64,000 nucleotides of DNA from an uncultured Pseudokineococcus sp. (GTDB lineage Bacteria > Actinomycetota > Actinomycetes > Actinomycetales > Quadrisphaeraceae). Location: contig NZ_CANMAA010000001.1 in the NCBI RefSeq assembly GCF_947495735.1, positions 638,003 through 702,002 on the forward strand, given 5' to 3'. The translations under genes were made by a program, and so were the position numbers. Below the pieces are notes generated by a model, which saw only the letters and a program-made list of their open reading frames with translations, was not told the origin of the DNA and searched no databases. Below, one piece after another: positions 56,401-63,912 of the stretch (its first letter is position 1; every line of letters starts with the position of its first letter).

Positions 56401-58484
56401 ACGCCTTCGCCTCGGGCGGCTCGGTGGGCTACGACCACAAGGCCATGGGCATCACCGCGCGCGGCGCGTGGGTGAGCGTCCGGCGCCACTTCCGCGAGCT
56501 GGGCCGCGACGTGCAGGCCGAGCCGTTCACGTGCGCCGGCGTCGGGGACATGAGCGGGGACGTCTTCGGCAACGGCATGCTGCTGTCGGCGCAGACCCGC
56601 CTCGTGGCGGCCTTCGACCACCGCCACGTCTTCCTCGACCCCGACCCCGACCCCGAGACCTCCTGGGCCGAGCGGGCGCGCCTGTTCGCGCTGCCGCGCT
56701 CGTCGTGGGAGGACTACGACCGCTCGCTGCTGTCCGCGGGGGGGATGGTGGTGCCGCGCACCGCCAAGTCGGTGGCGATCACGCCGCAGGTGCGCGAGGT
56801 GCTCGACCTCCCGGCCGGCACGACGTCGCTGACGCCGCCGGAGCTCATCCGCGCCGTCCTCCAGGCGCCGGTCGACCTGCTGTGGAACGGGGGCATCGGC
56901 ACCTACGTCAAGGCCTCGACCGAGACCCACGCCGCGGCGGGCGACAAGGCCAACGACGGCATCCGCGTCAACGGCGCCGACCTGCGCTGCGCCGTCGTGG
57001 GCGAGGGCGGCAACCTGGGGCTGACCCAGCGCGGGCGCATCGAGGCGGCGCTGCACGGCGTCGCGCTGAACACCGACGCCATCGACAACTCGGCCGGCGT
57101 GGACTGCTCCGACCACGAGGTCAACATCAAGGTGCTCCTCGACCAGGTGGTCGCCACCGGCGACCTCGACCGCGCCGAGCGGGACGAGCTGCTGCTGTCG
57201 ATGACCGAGGACGTGGGGCGCCTCGTGCTCACCGACAACGACGAGCAGAACGCCCTGCTCGGCGACGTCCGCGCGCAGGCGCCGGTGCTCCTGCCCGTCC
57301 ACCAGCGGCTCGTGCAGCGGCTCGAGCGGGAGGGCCACCTCGACCGGGCGCTGGAGGCGATCCCCGACGACGCGGGCTTCACCGCGCGGGCCGAGGACGG
57401 CCTCGGCCTCACGACGCCCGAGGCCAGCGTCCTGCTCGCCCTGGCGAAGACCACCCTGTCGGCCGACGTGCTCGCCTCGGACGTGCCCGACGAGGCCTGG
57501 GCGCAGGAGATGCTGCGCGACTACTTCCCCCGCGCGCTGGTCGAGCGCTTCGGCGACCGCCTCGTCGAGCACCCGCTGCGGCGCCAGGTCGTCACGACGT
57601 GCCTGGTCAACGACCTCGTCAACCGCGGCGGCATCACCTTCGCCTTCCGCTCGACCGAGGAGACTGGCGCGTCGTCGGCGACGGTCGTGCGCGCCTACGC
57701 GGTCGCCCGCGCGGTCTTCGACGCCCCGGGCGTGCACGCGGCCGTGCGGGCGCTGGACGGGCGCGTCTCGACGGCCGCCCAGACGCGCGCGACCCAGGAG
57801 CTGCGCCGGCTGCTGGACCGCGCCGTGCGCTGGTTCGTGCACAACCGCTCGGGCACCCTCGACGTCGCCGCCGAGATCGCCTCCGTCGAGCCCGTGGTGG
57901 CGCGGCACCGCGGGGTCGTGGGCGACCTGCTGCGCGGGCGGGAGCGCTCGCGCTTCGAGCGGCAGGCGGCCTCCTTCGTCGAGGACGGCTTCCCCGAGCC
58001 CCTCGCACGGCACCTGGCGGGCCTGCTCGACGAGTACGACCTGCTCGACGTCGCCCGCACGGCCGCCGGCACCGGAGTCCCCGTCGACGACGTCGCCGCC
58101 GTCCACTTCGCCCTCTCCGAGCGCTACGGCGTCGACGACCTGCTCGGGCAGATCGCCCTGCTGCCGCGCGAGGACCGCTGGCAGACGCTCGCCCGCGGCG
58201 CGCTGCGCGACGACCTCTACGCCGCGCTGGACACGCTCGTGCACGGCGTGCTGGCGCACCCGGCGGCGGGCGACGGGGTCGTCGCCGGCGGTGCGGCGGA
58301 CGGCGCCCCGGCGCAGGAGCGCGCCGACGCCGCGGTCGAGGCCTGGGAGGCCGCGAACTCCGACCCGCTCACCCGGGCGCGGCGCGTGCTGGACGAGGTC
58401 CGACGGCTCGAGCGGGGGGACATCGCCCCGCTGTCGGTGGCGCTGCGCCTGCTGCGCGGCGCCGTCCGGGCCGGCTCGCGCTAG
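53418..58484 (+). CDS. gdh: NAD-specific glutamate dehydrogenase, 180-kDa large type
   Basis: 1688 aa. Oxidatively deaminates glutamate to 2-oxoglutarate with NAD+, a major glutamate catabolic and TCA-anaplerotic step. Large N-terminal ACT-like regulatory segments (about 1-700, including [20 protein letters not shown]) precede the catalytic core. Core strings are [37 protein letters not shown] with the substrate Lys near K893, and [20 protein letters not shown] with the Asp/Lys region. NAD-binding follows near [17 protein letters not shown], and the last 400 residues are the long helical C-terminal domain. ATG 53418 is placed by its -10 box. Alone in its transcript or followed by pdtaS 73 nt downstream. 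Confidence 0.95.
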   Translation: [1688 protein letters not shown]

Positions 58485-58545
58485 CCCGCCCGGCGGCCCC
58501 GCGGCGGAGGCCGGGCGGGGTCGTCGCGGCCGGAGCGCCGCGCCG

Positions 58546-58551
58546 TAGGGT
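58546..58551 (+). promoter_or_regulatory. -10 box (TAGGGT) of pdtaS
   Basis: TAGGGT ends 6 nt before GTG 58558 with no SD, so pdtaS has its own promoter after the glutamate dehydrogenase gene. Confidence 0.5.
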
Positions 58552-58557
58552 CGGCCC

Positions 58558-60048
58558 GTGCCGACCATGAGCGACCTGATCCGCGACGCCACCGACCTCG
58601 ACCCGGTCGACGCGGAGTGGCTGAGGCTGCTCGTGGGGGACTGGCAGATGGTCTCCGACCTGGCCTTCGCCGACCTCGTCCTGTGGGTGCCGGCCTCGGG
58701 GGGCGAGGACTGGGTCGCGGTGGCCCACTGCCGTCCGTCCACGGGCCCCACGGCCTACCACGACGACCAGGTCGGGCGGCGGGTGCCGCGGGGCCGTCGC
58801 CCCCTGGTCGACGAGGCCTGGGCGACGCGGGGGCTGGTCAGCGAGGGCGAGCCCGAGCACGACGAGGACTCCGCCGTCCGCACGACGACGGCGCCGGTCC
58901 AGCGGGCCGGCCGGCGGATCGCCGTCCTCTCGCGGCACACGACGGCGGTCTCCCTGCGCATGCCCAGCCGCCTGGAGCTGACCTACATGGCCTGCGCGGA
59001 CGTCCTCATGGGCATGGTGGTCGAGGGCCGCTTCCCCAACCAGGACGCCCCGAGCACCCACCGGCGGGGGTCCCCCCGTGTGGGCGACGGGCTGGTGCGC
59101 CTGGACGCGGACGGCGTCGTCCTCTACGCCAGCCCGAACGCCCAGGCGGTCTTCCACCGCCTGGGCCTCATCGGGGAGCTCGCGGGGCGCCTGCTCCCGG
59201 AGGTGACGAGCGAGCTCATCGACACGAGCGGCCCGGTCGACGAGTCGCTGCCGATCGTGCTGCTCGGGAAGGCGCCCTGGCGGGCGGACGTCGAGACCCG
59301 CGGGGCGGCGCTGTCGCTGCGGGCGGTCCCGCTCGTCGAGGACGGGGTCCGCGTCGGCGGGCTCGTCCTGTGCCGCGACGTCACGGAGCTGCGCGGCCGC
59401 GAGCTCGAGCTGATCTCCAAGGACGCGACGATCCGCGAGATCCACCACCGCGTGAAGAACAACCTGCAGACCGTGGCGGCGCTGCTGCGGCTGCAGTCGC
59501 GCCGCATCGAGTCGCCCGACGCGAAGGCCGCGCTCGGCGAGGCGATGCGGCGGGTGTCCACGATCGCCCTCGTGCACGACACGCTGTCGCAGACCTACGA
59601 CGCCTCGGTCGACTTCGACGCCCTCGTCGACACCGGCCTCCTGCTGGCCGCGGAGGTCGCGACGTCCTCGGCGCGGGCGCGGGCGCGCCGCACGGGCTCC
59701 TTCGGCCTCGTCGACCCCAACGACGCGACGCCGCTCGCGCTCGTCATCACCGAGCTGGTGACCAACGCGGTCGAGCACGGGCTGGCCGACCGCGACGGGA
59801 CCGTGGAGGTCCGCGCCGAGCGCGACGGCGCGCGGCTCGACCTGCAGGTCGTCGACGACGGTGCGGGGCTGCCGGCCGACTTCGTCGTGGGCGCCCGGGC
59901 GCCCGGCGGGGGAGGCCTGGGCAGCCGCATCGTGCAGACGCTCGTCCGCGGTGAGCTGCGGGGGGACATCAGCTGGGAGAACCGCGAGCCGGGCCCGGGG
60001 ACGGTCGTGCGGGTGCGCTGCCGCCTCGGCGACGTGGCCGTGCGCTGA
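58558..60048 (+). CDS. pdtaS: Cytoplasmic sensor histidine kinase PdtaS-like
   Basis: 496 aa. A GAF domain (about 15-150; VAHCRPSTGPTAYHDDQVGR is the PdtaS-type string), a PAS domain (170-285; VGDGLVRLDADGVVLYASPN), then a HisKA_2 block REIHHRVKNNLQTVAALLRL with the adjacent histidines H296/H297, one of them the phospho-acceptor. The ATPase domain has VITELVTNAVEHGLADRDGT and GGGGLGSRIVQTLV. Family members control an ANTAR-domain antiterminator, PdtaR, and sense nitric oxide/copper in mycobacteria; the PdtaR gene is not in the window. As in mycobacteria it lies beside whiB1. Confidence 0.92.
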   Translation: MPTMSDLIRDATDLDPVDAEWLRLLVGDWQMVSDLAFADLVLWVPASGGEDWVAVAHCRPSTGPTAYHDDQVGRRVPRGRRPLVDEAWATRGLVSEGEPEHDEDSAVRTTTAPVQRAGRRIAVLSRHTTAVSLRMPSRLELTYMACADVLMGMVVEGRFPNQDAPSTHRRGSPRVGDGLVRLDADGVVLYASPNAQAVFHRLGLIGELAGRLLPEVTSELIDTSGPVDESLPIVLLGKAPWRADVETRGAALSLRAVPLVEDGVRVGGLVLCRDVTELRGRELELISKDATIREIHHRVKNNLQTVAALLRLQSRRIESPDAKAALGEAMRRVSTIALVHDTLSQTYDASVDFDALVDTGLLLAAEVATSSARARARRTGSFGLVDPNDATPLALVITELVTNAVEHGLADRDGTVEVRAERDGARLDLQVVDDGAGLPADFVVGARAPGGGGLGSRIVQTLVRGELRGDISWENREPGPGTVVRVRCRLGDVAVR

Positions 60049-60093
60049 CCGGCGCGCTCGGCAGCCGGGCACGGGCGGCGACGAGCGGCCCCG

Positions 60094-60141
60094 GGCACGA
60101 CGAAGGGCCCCGGTCTGTCGACCGGGGCCCTTCGTCGTGCC
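60094..60141. terminator. Bidirectional terminator: 22-bp perfect stem, 4-nt loop
   Basis: 60094-60115 pairs perfectly with 60120-60141 around TGTC, between the converging pdtaS and whiB1 genes. It can stop both. Confidence 0.85.
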
Positions 60142-60182
60142 GCGACCCGGAGGTCGCGCCGGGGAGTGCTGGACCCGGAGGG

Positions 60183-60431
60183 TCAGCTGGCGCGGCGGGC
60201 CCGAGCGGCACGGCGCTTGAGGGCGCGGCGCTCGTCCTCGGACATGCCGCCCCACACGCCGGCGTCCTGGCCGTTCTCGATGGCCCACTGCAGGCACGTG
60301 TCGATCACCGGGCAGCGCTTGCAGATCGCCTTGGCCTCCTCGATCTGCAGCAGGGCGGGGCCCGTGTTGCCGATGGGGAAGAAGAGCTCGGGGTCCTCGT
60401 CGAGGCAGGCGGACTTGTCGCGCCAGTCCAT
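60183..60431 (-). CDS. whiB1: WhiB-family Fe-S regulator WhiB1
   Basis: 82 aa, a compact WhiB protein. Cluster ligands C9, C37, C40 and C46, then GVWGG (58-62) and a basic helical tail (RRALKRRAARARRAS). MDWRDKSACLDEDPELFFPI at the start is the WhiB1 signature. In mycobacteria WhiB1 is essential, nitric-oxide sensitive, binds the primary sigma factor, and is controlled by Crp-type regulators. GGAGGA SD about 8 nt before ATG 60431. A Crp-like palindrome lies 74 bp upstream of the start. Confidence 0.96.
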   Translation of the reverse strand: MDWRDKSACLDEDPELFFPIGNTGPALLQIEEAKAICKRCPVIDTCLQWAIENGQDAGVWGGMSEDERRALKRRAARARRAS

Positions 60432-60504
60432 GGGTGGTCCTCCAGATCGGTCGTGCGTCAGTGGGTCGTCGTGGTGTCGGGGACCGGCCCGGCGATCACA
60501 CGCT

Positions 60505-60520
60505 TGTGAAGGTGTTCACG
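60505..60520 (-). promoter_or_regulatory. Crp/FNR-type operator upstream of whiB1
   Basis: TGTGAAGGTGTTCACG is TGTGA-N6-TCACG, one mismatch from the Crp palindrome. The adjacent TCACACGCTTGTGA (60497-60510) overlaps it as a second inverted repeat. The site lies 74-89 bp upstream of the whiB1 ATG, a position compatible with activation by a cAMP receptor protein, as known for mycobacterial whiB1. Confidence 0.6.
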
Positions 60521-60897
60521 AGCTGGTCCCACGAAAAGGGGCGCCGCCGAAGCGGTGCCCCTCGTCCTGCGTCGAGCATCACAGAGGGGCGGCCGTTCCT
60601 CAAGGGTTCACACGCTGGGAACTTCCTGCGTGTAGACCGTGGTGCGGGTGAGAGGGGCCGTCCCTGTGGGGGAGCACCGCTCACCGAGATGTCGCTGTGC
60701 CCCCACTGTCCCTTTCGTGGGGAACGACGGCCACCCGAGACGGATTCCCGCGTCACCCGTGCGGCGGTAGCGCCGTCGTCGCTGCTCTGCTCCGCGGAGG
60801 AGGGGGCCACCACCCGGGCGGCCGGAGGTGCTGCGGCGCAGGAGTCCTGCGTGTCGCCGCCGGACCCGGCGTCCACCGGGCCGGCCGACCTGCTGGC

Positions 60898-60903
60898 TAC
60901 CGT
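60898..60903 (+). promoter_or_regulatory. -10 box (TACCGT) of the small membrane protein gene
   Basis: TACCGT ends 7 nt before GTG 60911, a leaderless geometry that decides this start over the long open frame upstream. Confidence 0.45.
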
Positions 60904-60910
60904 GAGGGGC

Positions 60911-61411
60911 GTGGTCGAGCGCAGCGGTGGCGGGGGCGCGGGACGCCCGGGGGAGGACGAGCACGGGCAGCCCGCTCCCGTGGCGCAGGGCCCGGTCGGC
61001 GTCGCGGCCCCCGTCGTGGGCCTCGTCGTGGCGGGCCTGGCCGTGGAGGTGCTGGCGCTCGCCGCCGTGGCGCTGCTGTACGCGCTGGGCACGGGGAGCG
61101 GGGCGGCCACCTCGACCGGGCTCGCGCTCGGCTCGGCCGTGCTCGCCCTCGCCCTGGCCACCCTCCTGGGCGGCAGTGCCGTCGGGATGGCCCGCGGGCG
61201 CCGCCGCGGGCGGGTGCCGGCCCTCGTCTGGCAGGTGCTGCAGCTGCTCGTCGCCGCGCAGGTCGTCGTCGAGGAGACCAGCGGCTCCACGACCTGGTGG
61301 GCGGCGCTCGGCGTCGCTGCGCTGGCGGGCGTCGTGGGCGTCGCGCTGGCCACCGGTGCGGTGACCCGGGCGCTGCCGGTGGGACCGGACGGGGACGACC
61401 GCCTCCTCTGA
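60911..61411 (+). CDS. Small four-helix membrane protein, unknown function
   Basis: 166 aa. Residues 1-28 are Gly/Pro/Glu-rich and cytoplasmic. Helices are at about 29-60 (VAAPVVGLVVAGLAVEVLAL), 70-94, 102-120 (VPALVWQVLQLLVAAQVVVE) and 129-150, with short loops; RGRRRGR between helices 2 and 3 is positive and so inside. No catalytic or transport motif was seen. The gene ends at TGA 61409-61411 and is followed by a 13-bp tandem repeat before the converging sigF gene. Confidence 0.72.
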   Translation: MVERSGGGGAGRPGEDEHGQPAPVAQGPVGVAAPVVGLVVAGLAVEVLALAAVALLYALGTGSGAATSTGLALGSAVLALALATLLGGSAVGMARGRRRGRVPALVWQVLQLLVAAQVVVEETSGSTTWWAALGVAALAGVVGVALATGAVTRALPVGPDGDDRLL

Positions 61412-61440
61412 GCCGTACCGCCGGCTGCGGCCGCCGGGAT

Positions 61441-61492
61441 CCGACGCCGGGCTCCGACGCCGGGCTCCGACGCCGGGCTCCGACGCCGGGCT
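61441..61492. repeat. 13-bp tandem repeat, four copies
   Basis: CCGACGCCGGGCT is repeated exactly four times (61441, 61454, 61467, 61480) in the spacer between the converging membrane protein and sigF genes. Confidence 0.9.
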
Positions 61493-61538
61493 GGGGGCGC
61501 CCGGTGGCGGCGGGACGACCCGCCGCGGAAGCCGGGCC

Positions 61539-62504
61539 TCAGTCCGCCAGGTGCTCCCGGAGCTGGGCGAGGGTGCGCGTCAGCAGCCGCGAGACGTGCA
61601 TCTGCGAGATGCCGACCTCGGCGGCGATCTCGCTCTGGGACATCCCGCGGACGAAGCGCAGCGCGAGGATGCGGCGCTCGCGGCCGGGCAGGGCGTCGAG
61701 CAGCGGACGCAGGACGGCCCTGTCCTCGACCCCCGCGAGCGCCGTGTCCTCGGTCGCCGCCCAGCGGGCCGTCGTCCGGTCGGGCTGGTCGTCCAGCGGG
61801 ACGGTCGCGTAGGCCCCCGCCGACTCCAGCGCCGCGAGGACGACCTCATCGTCGAGGCTGCACTCCCGGCCGATCTCGGCCACCGTCGGCGCCCGGCCGA
61901 GGCGCTGGACGAGGGCGGCGCGGGCGTCCGCGACCGTGCGGCCGTGCTCCTGCAGGCGCCGGGGCACCCGCACCGCCCAGCCCCGGTCGCGGAAGTGCCG
62001 GCGGATCTCCCCGAGGACGTGGGGGACGGCGTAGGCGCCGAGGGGGACGCCCCGGGCGGGGTCGAAGCGGTCGACGGCGGTCAGCAGGCCGATCGTGCCC
62101 ACCTGGACGAGGTCGTCGTAGGGCTCGCCCCGACCGGTGTAGCGGCGGGCGAGGCCCTCCACGAGCGGCAGGTGCGCCGCCACGACGCGGTCGCGCGCGG
62201 CGGGTCGGGCGGGGTCGTCGGGGGCGAGCGCCACGAGCTCGTCCACGGCCGCGCGCAGGGGGCAGGGGGCCGCCGGCGTCGCCTCGATGAGGGGCGGCGG
62301 CGCGGGCGCCGGCACGCGGGCACCGCCCTCGACGCCCCCGGAGGGGCTCGACGACGACACCGGGCCCGGCTGCTCGGGGACGGCGCCGGACGCGGGCGTC
62401 GTGGGGAGCCCGGCGGCGTCCTCGCGCAGGCCGACACCGCCCCCCGGGCGCGGACCGGCGCCGCGCGCCCCGGTGCTGCGCCGGGGCCCCACCGGGCCGG
62501 TCAC
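61539..62504 (-). CDS. sigF: RNA polymerase sigma factor, SigF/SigB group
   Basis: 321 aa. An unconserved Pro/Gly-rich extension of about 75 residues comes first, then region 2 (DDLVQVGTIGLLTAVDRFDP and LGAYAVPHVLGEIRRHFRDR, the -10-binding helix), region 3 (LQEHGRTVADARAALVQRLG, then PTVAEIGREC) and region 4 (LPGRERRILALRFVRGMSQS, then EIAAEVGISQMHVSRLLTRT). GEIRRHFRDRGWAVRVPRRL is the signature of stress/sporulation-type group 3 sigma factors. The GTG start overlaps the anti-sigma gene stop (GTGA), so the two are coupled. Probably controls general stress or motility-like programmes. Confidence 0.92.
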   Translation of the reverse strand: MTGPVGPRRSTGARGAGPRPGGGVGLREDAAGLPTTPASGAVPEQPGPVSSSSPSGGVEGGARVPAPAPPPLIEATPAAPCPLRAAVDELVALAPDDPARPAARDRVVAAHLPLVEGLARRYTGRGEPYDDLVQVGTIGLLTAVDRFDPARGVPLGAYAVPHVLGEIRRHFRDRGWAVRVPRRLQEHGRTVADARAALVQRLGRAPTVAEIGRECSLDDEVVLAALESAGAYATVPLDDQPDRTTARWAATEDTALAGVEDRAVLRPLLDALPGRERRILALRFVRGMSQSEIAAEVGISQMHVSRLLTRTLAQLREHLAD

Positions 62505-63004
62505 AGGGCGCCCCGCAGCTCGAGCACCAGGCGGATCCGGCTGCCGCCGGGTGCGGGCGAGACCAGCACCTCGCCGACGAGCGCGTCGAGGACCGCCCAG
62601 GCGACGCCGCCCCGCTCGGGGAGGGTCCGCGCCGGCCCGGTCACCTCGACGACGAGCCGGTCGGGCGAGAGCTCGAAGGACGCCTCCAGCGCCGCGACGT
62701 CGCCGCCACCGGTGCAGGCCCCCGCGCTCTGCAGGAGCATCGAGGCGGCCTCGTCCACCGCGATCCGCACGTCGTCGACCTCGTCGACGGTGACGTCGAG
62801 CCGCACCGCCAGCGTCGCGGCTGTGGTCCGCAGGACCGACAGGTAGGCCGCGTCGGCGGGCAGCCGCAGCAGGACGCGAGCCGGCGTCGTCGCGGAGCCG
62901 TGCGCCTCGTGCGGGCCCTCGCCCACCCGGGGCGCACCGGAGAGGTCTACGGAGGGCACCAGGGGACGACCGGTGCCGGTGCCCTCGTGCTCAGCCCTCG
63001 CCAT
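62501..63004 (-). CDS. rsbW: Anti-sigma factor, RsbW-type serine kinase/ATPase
   Basis: 167 aa from ATG 63004. GHKL-type ATPase fold: LLRLPADAAYLSVLRTTAAT starts it, DEVDDVRIAVDEAASMLL (74-91) is the N-box with the Mg/ATP-binding acidic residues, and a C-terminal GGVAWAVLDALVGEVLVSPA then IRLVLELRG ends it. It binds and inhibits the SigF-type factor encoded next; release needs an anti-anti-sigma protein, which is not in this window. The ATG is preceded by a GC-rich frame that remains open for 45 codons, so an upstream start is possible. GTGA overlap with sigF. Confidence 0.85.
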   Translation of the reverse strand: MARAEHEGTGTGRPLVPSVDLSGAPRVGEGPHEAHGSATTPARVLLRLPADAAYLSVLRTTAATLAVRLDVTVDEVDDVRIAVDEAASMLLQSAGACTGGGDVAALEASFELSPDRLVVEVTGPARTLPERGGVAWAVLDALVGEVLVSPAPGGSRIRLVLELRGAL

Positions 63005-63142
63005 GGCCCTCGCCCCCGCCACCTCGCCCGTGAGGGGGGACGGTGCCGCCTCCCCGCGCCCATCATCCACGCCCGCGGCCCGCTCGACCAGGGACGGTCG
63101 GCGCGATCCGCGCCACGTCGAGAGGTCGGCGCGCCGCACCCG

Positions 63143-63694
63143 TCACGGCCCCGAGGGCGGTGGCGGGGCGGCGCTCCCGAGGGCGTCCAGCGCCCCGCCG
63201 TCCAGCCGCCACGTCGTCCACTCCTCCTGGGGCGCCGCGCCGAGGGCGGCGTAGAAGCCGCGGGCGGGTGCGTTCCAGTCCAGCACCGACCACTCCAGCC
63301 TGGCCAGGCCGCGGGAGGTGCACTCCGCGGCCAGGGCCGCCAGCAGCGCCCGCCCCAGCCCGCTGCCGCGGTGGTCCGCGTGCACGACGAGGTCCTCCAG
63401 CCAGATGCCGTGCCGGCCGCGCCAGGTCGAGTAGGTGAGGAACCACAGCGCCATCCCGGCCACCTCGCCGTCCACCTCGGCGACCAGGCAGTGCACGCGG
63501 GGGGCGGGGCCGAAGAGCGCGCGCCGCAGGTCGTCCGGCGTCGCCTCGACGGCCTCGGGCTCGCGCTCGTACGCGGCGAGGTGGTGCACCAGCGCGTCCA
63601 GCGCGGGGACGTCCTCGACCCGGGCCGGGCGGACCGCAGAGCTCGTCGGCCGGTCGGGGTCGACCGGGTCAGCGGGGTGCGGGGTGGTGCTCAC
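63143..63694 (-). CDS. GNAT family N-acetyltransferase (diamine-acetyltransferase-like)
   Basis: 183 aa from GTG 63694. VRPARVEDVPALDALVHHLA, then YEREPEAVEATPDDLRRALF, GMALWFLTYSTWRGRHGIWL and DLVVHADHRGSGLGRALLAA (acetyl-CoA loop HRGSG) resemble spermidine/spermine or thialysine acetyltransferases, whose STWRGR.GI.LEDL string is diagnostic. NAPARGFYAALGAAPQEEWT is the C-terminal motif. A longer start at 63793 is possible, adding 33 unconserved residues. Its start overlaps the stop of a Pro/Gly/Ala-rich frame that runs off the right edge. Confidence 0.87.
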   Translation of the reverse strand: MSTTPHPADPVDPDRPTSSAVRPARVEDVPALDALVHHLAAYEREPEAVEATPDDLRRALFGPAPRVHCLVAEVDGEVAGMALWFLTYSTWRGRHGIWLEDLVVHADHRGSGLGRALLAALAAECTSRGLARLEWSVLDWNAPARGFYAALGAAPQEEWTTWRLDGGALDALGSAAPPPPSGP

Positions 63695-63912
63695 GACGAC
63701 CTCCGTGCGGGCGGGTGCTCGGGCGGGGGCGCCGCGGTCCGCGTCGTCCGCGGCGGGCTGCGGCAGCGGCTGCCCCGGCGGGCAGGAGACCACGGGGCGC
63801 GCCGGTCGGTCGGTCGGCGCGCCGCGTCCCCGCCGGACGTGCGGGCTGGTCGATGCGGGGGTGGCGCACCGCGCACGGGCTCCTCGGCCTGGTGCTCGTC
63901 CGGCGCGCCTTC

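Larger units (their letters stand above)
60432..60910. other. 479-bp spacer between whiB1 and the membrane protein gene
   Basis: Divergent regulatory region. It holds the whiB1 leader, the Crp-like site, several further TCACA/TGTGA half-sites (60497-60501, 60573 region, 60608 region), and the -10 box of the rightward gene. A frame across it is open on the plus strand but has poor codon use before 60890, so no gene is called. Confidence 0.5.

Noticed and set aside
54510..58751. 1413-codon minus-strand frame opposite glutamate dehydrogenase
   Set aside because: It is a shadow without any recognisable domain.
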